Source: Ruminococcus bovis (GTDB lineage: Bacteria > Bacillota > Clostridia > Oscillospirales > Acutalibacteraceae). Taken from it: a stretch of DNA of 64,000 bases. Position 1 is the first letter of the stretch. Every line of letters starts with the position of its first letter. This document shows positions 40,509 to 49,704 of this stretch, piece after piece. The notes under the pieces are model-generated. The model saw nothing but the letters and a program-made list of their open reading frames with translations, was not told where the DNA came from and did not search any database. The DNA is taken from contig NZ_CP039381.1 of NCBI RefSeq assembly GCF_005601135.1, positions 1,237,941 through 1,301,940 of the forward strand, in the 5' to 3' direction. The position numbers and the translations under genes were made by a program.

Positions 40509-41237
40509 ATGATTAAAAATATATTCTTCGATTTAGATGGAACGATGCTTCCTATGGATATGAAAAAGTTTATGAAACTTTATTTTTCTTCAATGGCAGA
40601 GGCAGTATGCCCTTATATAGAAATGAGTCCCGAAACATTACAAAAAGCATTACTTGGTGGTATGGAGGCTATGTACCAGAACCAAGGTGCTATGTCAAAC
40701 AAAATGTGTTTTTGGAATAAGGTTGCAACAATGGTTGGACCTGAGATTATCAACGATATTCCTATGTTTAACGGTTACTACGAAAACGAATTTATCCTTA
40801 CAAAAGAGGCTACAACAGTAAACCCATATTCAAGAAAAATTGTTGATGAAGTTAGAAGAAAAGGTTATAACACCGTAATGGCAACAAACCCATTCTTCCC
40901 AAAAATCGCAACAGAAAGACGAGTAAAGTGGGCAGGCCTTGATAAAAATGATTTTTCTGTAATTACTACATATGAAAATTCAAAGTATTGTAAGCCAAAC
41001 CCAAAGTACTTTATTGAAACTTGTGAAATGGCAAAATGTAAACCGGAAGAAACTTTGATGGTTGGTAATGATGCTAGGGAAGATATGGTATCTGCTACAG
41101 TAGGAATGGAAACATTCCTTGTTACCGATGACCTTATTAACAGAGATAATGTTGATATTAGTGGTTATAAGCAAGGTAGCCTAAAGGACTTTTACGAATA
41201 TTGCTTACAGTTACCTGACTTAACAGAAGAACAGTAA
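40509..41237 (+). CDS. HAD-superfamily hydrolase
   Basis: 242 residues. Motif I FFDLDGTML (6-14; nucleophile D8, acid D10), motif II TVMATNPF with the Thr/Asn end, Lys in CKPNPKYF, and motif IV LMVGNDAREDM. The family removes phosphate from small metabolites; the large helical cap (about 15-100) with several Met is characteristic of the YqeG/Gph-like subgroup, but no substrate can be given. GGAGAGAG lies just before the ATG. It follows the ClC gene closely and ends at a bidirectional terminator. Confidence 0.9.
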   Translation: MIKNIFFDLDGTMLPMDMKKFMKLYFSSMAEAVCPYIEMSPETLQKALLGGMEAMYQNQGAMSNKMCFWNKVATMVGPEIINDIPMFNGYYENEFILTKEATTVNPYSRKIVDEVRRKGYNTVMATNPFFPKIATERRVKWAGLDKNDFSVITTYENSKYCKPNPKYFIETCEMAKCKPEETLMVGNDAREDMVSATVGMETFLVTDDLINRDNVDISGYKQGSLKDFYEYCLQLPDLTEEQ

Positions 41238-41259
41238 AAAATTTAGATAGTATAAAAAT

Positions 41260-41285
41260 AAGGGTTGCACTTCTGTGCAACCCTT
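41260..41285. terminator. Bidirectional terminator, HAD gene / nadE
   Basis: Perfect 11-bp stem AAGGGTTGCAC (41260-41270) with GTGCAACCCTT (41275-41285), TTCT loop, T-rich on both strands beyond the stem. Confidence 0.9.
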
Positions 41286-41307
41286 TTAGTATGCTTATTA
41301 TTCTAAA

Positions 41308-43236
41308 TTATAAACTTTCAACCTCATCAAGCCATAGCTTTGCACTTGAGTCTGTTGGCATACGCCAATCACCTCTTGGAGAAAGGCAAACTGAACCAAC
41401 CTTTACACAGTCAGGTAGGCAACTTCTCTTGAATTGTTGAGTGAAGAATCTATGATAGAATGTTTTTAACCACTTCTTAATTGTGTCCTTGTTAAATTCA
41501 CCGTCAAAAGCAGTAACTGCAAGTGAATAAATCTTCTTTGGTCTAAAGCCAAAACGAAGAACATAGTATAAGAAAAAGTCATGTAATAAATATGGACCAA
41601 CCTTTTCTTCTGTTTTCTGAGCAATTTTGCCATCCTTAGTAGGTGGTAAAAGTTCCGGAGAAATCGGTGTGTCAATAATATCTTCAAGAGTAGCTGTGCT
41701 GTCATTAAAGATATTGTTCTTTGCTACTGCATCAATCATCCATTTAATAAGTGTTTTAGGAATTGATGCATTAACACCGTACATTGACATATGGTCAGCA
41801 TTGTATGTGCACCAACCAAGTGCAAGTTCAGAAAGGTCACCTGTACCTACAACAATACCACCAACCTTGTTGGCAACATCCATCAGTACCTGAGTTCTTT
41901 CTCTGGCTTGTACATTTTCATAAGTAATATCGTGTACTTCTTCATTGTGACCAATGTCTTTCATATGCTGACGACAACTGTCTGCAATAGGAATTTCCAT
42001 TGTAGTAATGCCAAGTGTTCTCATTAGGTCAAGGGAATTGTTGTATGTTCTGTCTGTTGTACCGAAACAAGGCATTGTAACACCAACAACATCTGTCATT
42101 GGTTTTCCCATTCTGCGACAAACTTCACCACATACAAGTAGTGCTAGGGTAGAGTCAAGTCCACCACTTACACCAACTACCATTTTGCCACCGATAACAG
42201 AAATTCTCTTTCTTAAGCCCTCAACTTGCATTGAGAAAATTTCTAAGCATCTTTCAAGTTTTTTGCTATTGTTTGACGGTACAAATGGTGTTCTGTCAAT
42301 ATAGTACATTTCACCCTTAGTAACAATCTCATTATCACTTAAATAATCCACATTTACTGTGTCAAATGTGGAAAACATATTGTTTGTGATACAGTCTTTA
42401 TATGACTTGTTCTTTAATCTGTCAAAACGAATTTTACCTAAATCTGTATCTGTAATTAGTAGGTAGTTGTTTTCAATAATTTCTTTGTTTTCCTTTAAGA
42501 TAACACCATTTTCACAAATAATTGAGTGACCACTGTAAATAAGGTCTTGGGTGCTTTCTCCTGAACCGGCTGAACAATATACATATGTTGCAATGTTGCT
42601 ACCACTGTTTTGTTTAACCATTGAGTTTACATAATCTCTCTTGCCAATAAGTGCATTACTTGCTGATAGGTTAAGGATAATTTCAGCACCTGACATAGAA
42701 AGTACAGTTGATGGTGGAATAGGTGTCCATAGATCCTCACAAATTTCTACACCAAATGTAAAGCCCTTTGCATCAAATACATTTTGTGAGAATGGTACTT
42801 CTTCACCGTCAAAATTAATAAAACTGTCTTCTGTGTCCATACTTGTACTGAACCATCTTTTTTCGTAAAACTCATTGTAGTTAGGTAAGTAAGTCTTAGG
42901 TACAATACCGTAAACAGTACCCTTAGAAATTACAACGGCACAGTTGAAAAGTTGATTTTTGTGTTTAATAGGAGCACCTACAACAAAGATACCCTTTAGC
43001 TTTTCTGACTTTTTCTTAATTTCAATTAGACTTGAATATGTTTTGTCAAGTAGTTCTTTCTGAAAGAATAAGTCTTGACAAGTGTAACCTGTAATAGATA
43101 ATTCAGGAAAAACAGTAATGTCAACATTTTCTTTACTTGACTTTTCCATCATTTTAATATGTTCTTCAGTATTCTTTGTAGTATCTGCTACAGTAGTTTT
43201 GATTACTGCTGATGCTACTCTTACAAAATCGTTCAT
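41308..43236 (-). CDS. nadE: Glutamine-dependent NAD+ synthase
   Basis: 642 residues, two-domain enzyme. The N-terminal glutaminase is a nitrilase fold with the Glu in FPELSITGYTC, Lys in VPKTYLPNYNEFYE and Cys in GVEICEDLWTP; the C-terminal synthetase has the PP-loop VGVSGGLDSTLALL and GTGDLSELALGWCTYN. It converts deamido-NAD to NAD using ammonia from glutamine passed through an internal tunnel, the last step of NAD synthesis. Length matches the long Clostridial/mycobacterial form. It stands alone. Confidence 0.96.
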   Translation of the reverse strand: MNDFVRVASAVIKTTVADTTKNTEEHIKMMEKSSKENVDITVFPELSITGYTCQDLFFQKELLDKTYSSLIEIKKKSEKLKGIFVVGAPIKHKNQLFNCAVVISKGTVYGIVPKTYLPNYNEFYEKRWFSTSMDTEDSFINFDGEEVPFSQNVFDAKGFTFGVEICEDLWTPIPPSTVLSMSGAEIILNLSASNALIGKRDYVNSMVKQNSGSNIATYVYCSAGSGESTQDLIYSGHSIICENGVILKENKEIIENNYLLITDTDLGKIRFDRLKNKSYKDCITNNMFSTFDTVNVDYLSDNEIVTKGEMYYIDRTPFVPSNNSKKLERCLEIFSMQVEGLRKRISVIGGKMVVGVSGGLDSTLALLVCGEVCRRMGKPMTDVVGVTMPCFGTTDRTYNNSLDLMRTLGITTMEIPIADSCRQHMKDIGHNEEVHDITYENVQARERTQVLMDVANKVGGIVVGTGDLSELALGWCTYNADHMSMYGVNASIPKTLIKWMIDAVAKNNIFNDSTATLEDIIDTPISPELLPPTKDGKIAQKTEEKVGPYLLHDFFLYYVLRFGFRPKKIYSLAVTAFDGEFNKDTIKKWLKTFYHRFFTQQFKRSCLPDCVKVGSVCLSPRGDWRMPTDSSAKLWLDEVESL

Positions 43237-43309
43237 AATAAACCTCGTAATGTTTTACTAATATTATAAGCATATTTTATTAGTTTTATAGGTTGTTGTC
43301 AATAAAAAA

Positions 43310-43329
43310 GGGCAAGTAAAAACTTGCCC
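43310..43329 (-). terminator. Terminator of the YARHG lipoprotein gene
   Basis: GGGCAAGT (43310-43317) pairs with ACTTGCCC (43322-43329); on the minus strand TTTTTTATT follows. Confidence 0.85.
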
Positions 43330-43338
43330 AGGTGTTTT

Positions 43339-43923
43339 TTATCTGTATTGTGCCAGTAGGTTTTTGTTGTAGTTGTCATCTGCACTAAAGAGTGATTCAA
43401 CAGTTGTTTCTGAATTGTATCTTGGTACATACCATGACTGACTTTCATAATAAGCCTGAATACTCTTTGTTTTGAATATGTAACCGTAACTTGCATAAAT
43501 GTCGTTGATTTTGTTCTGAATTTCTGTCTTAGACATTTTGCTAACTTCACTTGCAGTTAGTCGGTTACTGCTTGGTGCAACATACTTTGTTGTTGGAGCA
43601 ACATACTGTGTAGTAGGTGCAACATACTGAGTAGTTGGAGCAACATACTGTGTAGTAGGTGCTACATACTCTGTAGTAGGAGCAACATACTTAGTTGTTG
43701 GCTGTGTATAAGGTTTAGTTGTTTTCTTAGTAGTTGATGGCTTTGTTGTAGCCTTTGTAGATGAGGTTGCCTTAAAGCTAAATGATACAGACTGAGAAAC
43801 TGTTACAGTAGGTTCTTTTGGTTCGCTACTTGAACTGTTGTTATTATCTGTACTACAACCTGCAAATACTAGTAGTGCAGAGGATAAAGTCACAATAGAT
43901 AAAATAGTTAAAAACTTTTTCAA
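43339..43923 (-). CDS. YARHG-domain lipoprotein with a YVAPTTQ tandem repeat stalk
   Basis: 194 residues. A type II signal peptide ends in lipobox VFAGC (lipid Cys23), followed by a Ser/Thr/Lys-rich region and then about six YVAPTTQ heptapeptides (about residues 79-121), which look like a rigid wall-spanning stalk. The C-terminal domain reads LTASEVSKMSKTEIQNKI ... YGYIFKTKSIQAYYESQSWY, a YARHG domain (here YASYG in place of YARHG), an extracellular module of unknown function. The repeat DNA is six 21-bp units (43574-43699). AGGAGG lies before the start. Confidence 0.88.
   Translation of the reverse strand: MKKFLTILSIVTLSSALLVFAGCSTDNNNSSSSEPKEPTVTVSQSVSFSFKATSSTKATTKPSTTKKTTKPYTQPTTKYVAPTTEYVAPTTQYVAPTTQYVAPTTQYVAPTTKYVAPSSNRLTASEVSKMSKTEIQNKINDIYASYGYIFKTKSIQAYYESQSWYVPRYNSETTVESLFSADDNYNKNLLAQYR
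43574..43699 (-). repeat. Six tandem 21-bp units in the lipoprotein gene
   Basis: Units alternate between beginnings GGTGC and GGAGC (plus strand), giving a 42-bp dimer period. They encode the heptapeptide YVAPTT plus Gln, Lys or Glu. In-frame and length-variable by slippage in principle. Confidence 0.85.
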
Positions 43924-44061
43924 AATTAATATACCTCCTTAATAGTACATATTTAACTTTACTTTAACAAATAAAATAGACTAAGTCAATAAAAAAGCGA
44001 CAATTGTAGAAAATGTTCCAAAACTGTAATAATTTTTCTGTTATATTGGGACTTTTTAGGT

Positions 44062-44089
44062 TTGATTTTTTGTTTCATAGTGATATAAT
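44062..44089 (+). promoter_or_regulatory. Promoter of trkA-trkH
   Basis: -35 TTGATT at 44062-44067, 16-bp spacer, -10 TATAAT at 44084-44089. Confidence 0.65.
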
Positions 44090-44133
44090 AATGCTGATAT
44101 ATTATAAATTACAAATTACAGGGGTATTGTGTA

Positions 44134-45489
44134 ATGAATGTTATTGTAATCGGTGCCGGTAAGATAGGCAAATGCCTTATTAGCAGCCTGAGAGAAGAAA
44201 ACCATGATGTTGTTGTGGTAGATATTGATGAACAGAGAGTTGACAGAGTTGTTGATGAACAAGATGTCAACGGTGTACTTGGTAACGGTACTCAGTGTGA
44301 TACTCTGAAAGAAGCAGGAGTTGAGAACGCTTACCTTGTAATTGCTACAACATATTCTGATGAAATAAATATCCTTTCTTGTTTAATCGCAAGAAAAATG
44401 GGTGCAAGACATGCTATCGCAAGAGTTAGAAGTCCTGAGTATGTTAATCAGATTGACTTTATGAGAAATGAACTTAGCATTTCTATGATGGTTAACCCTG
44501 ATATGAGTGTTGCTTCGGAGATTTCCAGAATTCTAAAATTCCCTACTGCAACTAATTATGAAACCTTTGCTAATGGCAAAATTGATATGATTGAAATATC
44601 TATCAAGGAAGGTAACAATATTATTGATAAACCTATTTATGAGATTTCTCAGATTTACGGTAATGAATTCCTAATTTGTGCCGTAAAGCGTGGTGAAGAG
44701 GTATTTATCCCTAACGGTAACTTTATTATCAGAGAAAAGGATAATATCTATATTACCGGTATCCATAAGCAAGTTGTAAACTTCTTAAAGGGTATGGGAA
44801 TCTTAAAAGATAAGGTTAAGAATGTTATGATAATCGGTGGTTCAAAGATTTCCTTTTATCTTGCTGCAATTCTTGCAAAGATGAGTATTGATGTTACTAT
44901 CATAGAAAAGAATAGTGACAGATGTAAGTTCCTTGCCAGTAATCTTCCTGAAGCCAGAGTTGTGCTTGGCAACTCTGCTGACCATAAACTTCTTATTGAA
45001 GAAGGCATTGACAGATGTGATGCAGTTGTTACTGTTACAGACAGTGATGAGGCTAATTTCCTTGTTGCTATGTATGCACAGAACTTGCATGTTCATAAGC
45101 AAGTAACTAAAATTAATGAACCTGAGTTTTTCCAGCTTTACGAAAAGGTAATGGGAGAAAGTGCGATTTCACTTAGTCAGGTAACTTCTTCTACTATTGT
45201 TAAGTATTTAAGAGCAAAGCTTAATGCTAATAGTGACCAGATTAGAAACCTATATAAACTAATGGGTGGTAGAATTGAGGCTATTGAGTTTATTACTCCA
45301 AATGATGCTGATTATTTAGGAAAGCCAATTCACACTTTGAAGTTTAAGAAGGACCTTCTTGTTGCAGCAATTAGCAGAAAGAAAAAGATTATTTTCCCTA
45401 ACGGTGATGATATAATTGAGGCCGGTGACTCAATTATCATTGTTACTAAGAGTAAATCAATTCGTTCAATCGAGGATATATTTGTATGA
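44134..45489 (+). CDS. trkA: Potassium uptake regulatory protein TrkA
   Basis: 451 residues with two RCK modules in tandem: each has a Rossmann NAD/nucleotide site (MNVIVIGAGKIGKCLI at 1-16, and VMIIGGSKISFYLAAIL near 231-247) and a TrkA-C domain (near 150-215 and 375-450). The second glycine motif is degenerate (GGSKIS), as is frequent. TrkA gates the TrkH channel from the cytoplasmic side. The stop codon overlaps the trkH start by 4 bases (ATGA), so the pair is translationally coupled. Confidence 0.94.
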   Translation: MNVIVIGAGKIGKCLISSLREENHDVVVVDIDEQRVDRVVDEQDVNGVLGNGTQCDTLKEAGVENAYLVIATTYSDEINILSCLIARKMGARHAIARVRSPEYVNQIDFMRNELSISMMVNPDMSVASEISRILKFPTATNYETFANGKIDMIEISIKEGNNIIDKPIYEISQIYGNEFLICAVKRGEEVFIPNGNFIIREKDNIYITGIHKQVVNFLKGMGILKDKVKNVMIIGGSKISFYLAAILAKMSIDVTIIEKNSDRCKFLASNLPEARVVLGNSADHKLLIEEGIDRCDAVVTVTDSDEANFLVAMYAQNLHVHKQVTKINEPEFFQLYEKVMGESAISLSQVTSSTIVKYLRAKLNANSDQIRNLYKLMGGRIEAIEFITPNDADYLGKPIHTLKFKKDLLVAAISRKKKIIFPNGDDIIEAGDSIIIVTKSKSIRSIEDIFV

Positions 45490-46937
45490 ATTACAGAGCA
45501 GTAGTAAATGTACTTGGCAAGATAATGTTTATGGAAGGTACTTTGATGATACTTCCACTTATCGTTGCTATTATTTATGGTGAATATGATACACTGATTG
45601 CATTTTTGATTCCAATAGTTATTTTAGTTAGTGTTGGACTTGCTTTTGGTGTGAAAACCCCAAAGAATAAAATGCTTCTTGCTAAAGAAGGTTTTATGAT
45701 TTGTGGTCTTGCGTGGATATTTATGTCAGCATTTGGTTGCTTACCATTTGTTATTTCAGGTATGATACCTAATTATCTTGACGCATTTTTCGAAACAGTT
45801 TCCGGTTTAACCACAACCGGTTCATCAATCTTAACTAAGGTTGAAGGTAATCCTTACGGATTACTATTTTGGAGAAGTTTTACTAACTGGATAGGTGGTA
45901 TGGGTGTTATTACATTCTTAATGGCTATTGTACCTCAGGGTGATGGTCAGGCAATGCACCTTATGAGAGCTGAAGTTCCGGGTCCTAAAGCCGGTAAAAT
46001 TGTTAGTAAACTAACTGATACGGCCAGAATTCTTTATATTCTGTACTTTATCTTAACTGCACTTGAGATTATTATGTTAATGTTCTCCGGTATTGGCTTT
46101 TATCACAGTGTTGTTACTGCCTTTGCAACTGCCGGTACAGGTGGTTTCTCGGTAAAGGATGCATCTATTGCCGGTTATCACAGTCCATATGTTGAATATG
46201 TAGTTGCAACATTTATGCTATTATTCGGTGTAAACTTTAACTTATATTTCTTTATGATACTAAGAAAGTTTAAGGCAGTGCTACAAGATACCGAACTTAA
46301 AGTTTACTTAGGAATGGTAGTTGCAAGTATCACTTTGATATGTATTAACTTGCTATCAACAGGCAAAATAGCATTTGAAACTGCATTTAGAGATTCTTAC
46401 TTTACAGTAACTTCCATAGTCAGTACCTCAGGTTTTGTAACGGCTGACTTTGAACAATGGTCTGTATTCTCTAAGGTAATACTAATCAGTTTAATGTTTG
46501 TCGGTGGTATGGCCGGTTCAACTGCCGGTGGTATGAAAGTTACAAGAATTGTACTGTACTTTAAGCAGATGATAAGAGATATTAAACAGATGGTACGCCC
46601 TAGACAGGTTATGAGTGTTAGAATAAACAAAAAAAGTGTTGATAACAGTATCCTAAAGGGTATTAACACTTACCTAGTTATTTATGTGTTTATTCTTTTA
46701 ACAAGTACTTTACTTGTCAGTATTGAGGGACAGTCCCTTGTAACTACATTTACTTCAGTAGTTACTTGTTTCAACAACATTGGTCCCGGTATGGATGGTG
46801 TTGGTGCAACTTCTAACTTTGCACATTTATCTGTTTTAAGCAAGATTGTTCTTTCTTTCGATATGCTTGCCGGTAGACTTGAGATTTTCCCTATGATGAT
46901 TTTACTAATTCCATCAACTTGGAAAAGAAGAGTTTAA
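45486..46937 (+). CDS. trkH: Potassium uptake channel subunit TrkH
   Basis: 483 residues, about ten membrane segments with four pore loops, recognisable as SGLTTTGSSIL, TAGTGGFSVKD, TVTSIVSTSGFVTADF and NNIGPGMDGVG. The Gly at each loop centre is the potassium filter of the Trk/Ktr family. It imports K+ and is controlled by the TrkA protein encoded directly upstream. Complete, with a terminator after it. Confidence 0.95.
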   Translation: MNYRAVVNVLGKIMFMEGTLMILPLIVAIIYGEYDTLIAFLIPIVILVSVGLAFGVKTPKNKMLLAKEGFMICGLAWIFMSAFGCLPFVISGMIPNYLDAFFETVSGLTTTGSSILTKVEGNPYGLLFWRSFTNWIGGMGVITFLMAIVPQGDGQAMHLMRAEVPGPKAGKIVSKLTDTARILYILYFILTALEIIMLMFSGIGFYHSVVTAFATAGTGGFSVKDASIAGYHSPYVEYVVATFMLLFGVNFNLYFFMILRKFKAVLQDTELKVYLGMVVASITLICINLLSTGKIAFETAFRDSYFTVTSIVSTSGFVTADFEQWSVFSKVILISLMFVGGMAGSTAGGMKVTRIVLYFKQMIRDIKQMVRPRQVMSVRINKKSVDNSILKGINTYLVIYVFILLTSTLLVSIEGQSLVTTFTSVVTCFNNIGPGMDGVGATSNFAHLSVLSKIVLSFDMLAGRLEIFPMMILLIPSTWKRRV

Positions 46938-46960
46938 TTAAAAATTAATATAAATACAAA

Positions 46961-46986
46961 AATGGCACTTCATTTGAAGTGCCATT
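46961..46986. terminator. Terminator of trkAH / phosphopantetheinyl transferase gene
   Basis: Perfect 11-bp stem AATGGCACTTC (46961-46971) with GAAGTGCCATT (46976-46986), ATTT loop; serves the convergent pair. Confidence 0.88.
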
Positions 46987-47000
46987 ACTTTTGTTATTGC

Positions 47001-47648
47001 TTATTTAGTTTCTTCTAATTTAAAGATTTCATCGGTAACATCTTCCAAAGTTTCTGCAAATCTGTTGTCTTCACTACAAACAGAAAGCTTATAACCGGAA
47101 ACATCATATTCCTTAAAGTAGTAGAAATTTCTGTTGATTCTGTTGTCAATTCTGATTTTTTCATCATCAATATGAATTGTAAACCTCTTTAAATCTTTGC
47201 CAACACCTGAACCGATGCATTTTAGAAATGCTTCCTTTAAAGTCCAAATCTGTGTAAATGTTTTGTCCGGGTCATAGCTACGGTCAATTTGTACACATTC
47301 ATCAAGTGTAAAGAATCTTGGTGCAATGTGCTTGTTGCCTCTCTGCATAAGTTCAATATCAACACCGACAGGTTCTGTACCACCTTTTGTCAGTACAACA
47401 TACTTACCACTATGACTAATGTTAAATTCAGTATCGTTATTCTTAGGTTTGCCGTTTTTGTTTAGAGAATGAACATCTCCAACATATTTTTTGATTAATA
47501 GTCCGGCACCTAAAGATTGCTTTTGTTTTGTAAAGGTTCTTAATTTTAATATTTTTTCTTTTCTGGTGTCATCGACCTGTTCAAGTAACTGTTCAAATAG
47601 CTCTTTGCTATCCAGTGGGTCGGTATTTAAGATAAATGTTTCAACCAT
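47001..47648 (-). CDS. 4'-Phosphopantetheinyl transferase (Sfp type)
   Basis: 215 residues from the ATG at 47648 (AAAGGAGAAAATT upstream). Motifs of the Sfp/AcpT superfamily: GVDIELMQRG with the metal-binding Asp and Glu, then WTLKEAFLKCIGSG (W-x-x-KEA-x-x-K). It moves phosphopantetheine from CoA to a Ser of carrier proteins. Length is that of Sfp-like enzymes for secondary metabolism or broad-range enzymes, not of the short AcpS. No polyketide or peptide synthase is in the window, so the carrier partner may be the fatty-acid ACP. A small membrane protein gene lies upstream on the same strand. Confidence 0.9.
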   Translation of the reverse strand: MVETFILNTDPLDSKELFEQLLEQVDDTRKEKILKLRTFTKQKQSLGAGLLIKKYVGDVHSLNKNGKPKNNDTEFNISHSGKYVVLTKGGTEPVGVDIELMQRGNKHIAPRFFTLDECVQIDRSYDPDKTFTQIWTLKEAFLKCIGSGVGKDLKRFTIHIDDEKIRIDNRINRNFYYFKEYDVSGYKLSVCSEDNRFAETLEDVTDEIFKLEETK

Positions 47649-47683
47649 AATTTTCTCCTTTTGCAAAATTTAAATTTTGCATA

Positions 47684-48079
47684 TCACTCTTTACTATCCA
47701 TTTCTATATTAGGATTTGCTTGTTTAATTAATATGGCTAGGAAAAACAGAATTTTAAAGAATAGAAATATTCCGGCAAAAATCATAACTACCCATCCAAA
47801 TAAATGGGTAACTGAACCTAAAGAAAAGCACAGAACAAATGCAAGTCCTATTACAATAAATTCAACTACTGATGCTATTTTTGGTACAAAAATAAGCATT
47901 GCCAAAAAACAAGCATATAAAATCAGTACAGTAACTTTGGAAGAAGAACTCAGTAGCCATCTGCATACTTGGTCAATTGGTACTAGCATTGCAAGTAATG
48001 GAATAATTATCTTAAAGATTATAAAGAAACTTCTTCCGAATTTTTTACATATAAAATCAAAAAAATTTACTAATAACAT
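47684..48079 (-). CDS. Small membrane protein, unknown
   Basis: 131 residues with about four hydrophobic segments (roughly 15-37, 50-66, 68-87 and 93-118) and a short acidic tail. GAGGAAAAG lies 2-3 bases before the ATG, favouring this frame over the plus-strand frame that covers the same DNA without a site. It is 35 bp upstream of the phosphopantetheinyl transferase gene and may share its transcript. No family recognised. Confidence 0.65.
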   Translation of the reverse strand: MLLVNFFDFICKKFGRSFFIIFKIIIPLLAMLVPIDQVCRWLLSSSSKVTVLILYACFLAMLIFVPKIASVVEFIVIGLAFVLCFSLGSVTHLFGWVVMIFAGIFLFFKILFFLAILIKQANPNIEMDSKE

Positions 48080-48230
48080 ATCTTTTCCTCTATTTCATAT
48101 ATAATAAATTTTAACATATTTAATAGAAAAAGTCGAGAGCTTATAAGGGTTAATGTTCTCTATATTTTTAGAATATTATAGTACAAAAATCTGAAATATA
48201 AAAGTAGTTAAATAAAAAACTTAAATAAAC

Positions 48231-48259
48231 TTGATTATCCTTGTTTGGAAATGTATAAT
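48231..48259 (+). promoter_or_regulatory. Promoter of alr
   Basis: -35 TTGATT at 48231-48236, 17-bp spacer, -10 TATAAT at 48254-48259. It sits inside the longer possible reading frame and so supports the start at 48291. Confidence 0.7.
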
Positions 48260-48290
48260 TATAAAGAATAAACGAAAAGAAGTGTTTACA

Positions 48291-49454
48291 ATGGAAAAAT
48301 ATTATAGAGCAAAAGCTAATATAAATTTGGATGCAATCCATCATAACTTTCAGTTAGTTAAAGACAGTATCAAAGAAGGTACTCAGCTTATGGCAGTTAT
48401 CAAGGCTGACGGTTATGGTCACGGTGCAAAACAAATTGCAAAGTATTGTGACGACTTAATTGATAGATATGCAGTTGCAGTTGTAGAAGAAGGTATTGAC
48501 CTTAGAGTAGCCGGTTTTACAAAGCCTATTAATCTTTTGGGATATACCGATAAATTACAGTATGAAGATGTAATTAACTATGATTTAATACCTGCGATTT
48601 TCTCTTATGATATGGCAAAGGACTTTTCTGATACAGCAGTAAAGATGAATAAGTTTGCAATATGTCACCTAGCACTTGATACAGGTATGAGCAGAATCGG
48701 TTTTGCCGATACTGATGAAAGTGTTGAAGTGATTAAGGAAATTGCAAAATTGCCTAACATTAAGATTGACGGTATGTTTACTCATTTATACAGAGCTGAT
48801 GAAGTCGATAAGAGCATTGCTATTGACCAGTATAACAGATTTATGAACTTTAAAGAAAAGCTAGAGAATGAGGGAATAGAGCTTAAGAATTGCCATGTTA
48901 GTAACTCAGCAGCTATTATGGAACTACCTGATATGAATCTAAATATTGTTCGTAGTGGTATTATCAACTATGGTCTATATCCTAGTCATGAAATGAGAGA
49001 AGAAGATTTTAAGATTATTCCTGCTATGGAACTAAAAACTTCTGTTTCATTTGTTAAGACTATCAGCAAAGGTGTTGCAGTTGGTTACGGTGGTACTTAT
49101 GTTGCTGATAAAGACACAGTAGTTGCTACTGTACCTGTTGGTTATGCTGACGGTTATCCTCGTTCACTAAGTAACAAAGGTCAAGTTCTTATTCACGGTA
49201 AGAGAGCTAACATTATCGGCAGAGTTTGTATGGATCAGTTTATGATTGATGTTACAGATATTCCAAATGTTAAGGTTGGAGATACAGTTACTTTAGTAGG
49301 CAAAGATGGTGATGATTTCTTATCTTGTGAAGAAGTAGCTGAAACAGCCGGTTCATTTAACTATGAATTTGTTTGTGATGTAAGTAAGAGAATTCCTAGA
49401 GTGTATTACTTTAACGGTGAAATAGTGGATGAAGTCCATTATGTTGGAATTTAA
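48291..49454 (+). CDS. alr: Alanine racemase
   Basis: 387 residues from the ATG at 48291. Pyridoxal-phosphate enzyme making D-alanine for peptidoglycan. The PLP lysine is K38 in MAVIKADGYGHG; ALDTGMSRIGF and SNSAAIMEL are conserved barrel segments; the catalytic Tyr is expected in VAVGYGGTYVA near 255, and the C-terminal beta domain includes IGRVCMDQFMIDVTD. A 60-base upstream extension of the frame carries the promoter and is not coding. The ribosome site is weak (AAGAAGTG). Ends at a terminator. Confidence 0.95.
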   Translation: MEKYYRAKANINLDAIHHNFQLVKDSIKEGTQLMAVIKADGYGHGAKQIAKYCDDLIDRYAVAVVEEGIDLRVAGFTKPINLLGYTDKLQYEDVINYDLIPAIFSYDMAKDFSDTAVKMNKFAICHLALDTGMSRIGFADTDESVEVIKEIAKLPNIKIDGMFTHLYRADEVDKSIAIDQYNRFMNFKEKLENEGIELKNCHVSNSAAIMELPDMNLNIVRSGIINYGLYPSHEMREEDFKIIPAMELKTSVSFVKTISKGVAVGYGGTYVADKDTVVATVPVGYADGYPRSLSNKGQVLIHGKRANIIGRVCMDQFMIDVTDIPNVKVGDTVTLVGKDGDDFLSCEEVAETAGSFNYEFVCDVSKRIPRVYYFNGEIVDEVHYVGI

Positions 49455-49463
49455 TAGAATTTT

Positions 49464-49489
49464 AAGGGTATCTAGTTGCAGATGCCCTT
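49464..49489 (+). terminator. Terminator of alr
   Basis: AAGGGTATCT (49464-49473) pairs with AGATGCCCTT (49480-49489) with one G-T pair; six-base loop, followed by AATTTTTG. Confidence 0.8.
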
Positions 49490-49593
49490 AATTTTTGCCG
49501 TTATTTGGCATATATCTTTTATTTGATAACAACTTATAGTCAAACTCTTATAAATGTTTATTATAATTTACATTATTTTGGTTATTCGATACA

Positions 49594-49622
49594 TTGAAAG
49601 AACAATTATTATCTTGTATAAT
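49594..49622 (+). promoter_or_regulatory. Promoter of the exopolysaccharide operon
   Basis: -35 TTGAAA at 49594-49599, 17-bp spacer, -10 TATAAT at 49617-49622. About 75 nt of leader precede the first gene; no strong terminator hairpin was seen in it. No other promoter of this quality or intergenic gap over 50 bp was noticed until 63206. Confidence 0.75.
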
Positions 49623-49704
49623 ATTATATGTATATTTGTGTCTAAAAATGTAGATACAATGGGCTTTTAAGGCGATTTGTGGAAGAATTTGTTGGAGGGG
49701 TACT

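Noticed and set aside
43574..43699. Tandem 21-bp repeat considered as a CRISPR-like array
   Set aside because: Units are contiguous without spacers and encode the YVAPTTQ heptapeptide in frame; no cas genes are present.
47661..48104. 147-codon plus-strand ORF
   Set aside because: Covered by the minus-strand 131-codon membrane protein, which has a GAGGAAAAG site; the plus-strand frame has none and no domain-like sequence.
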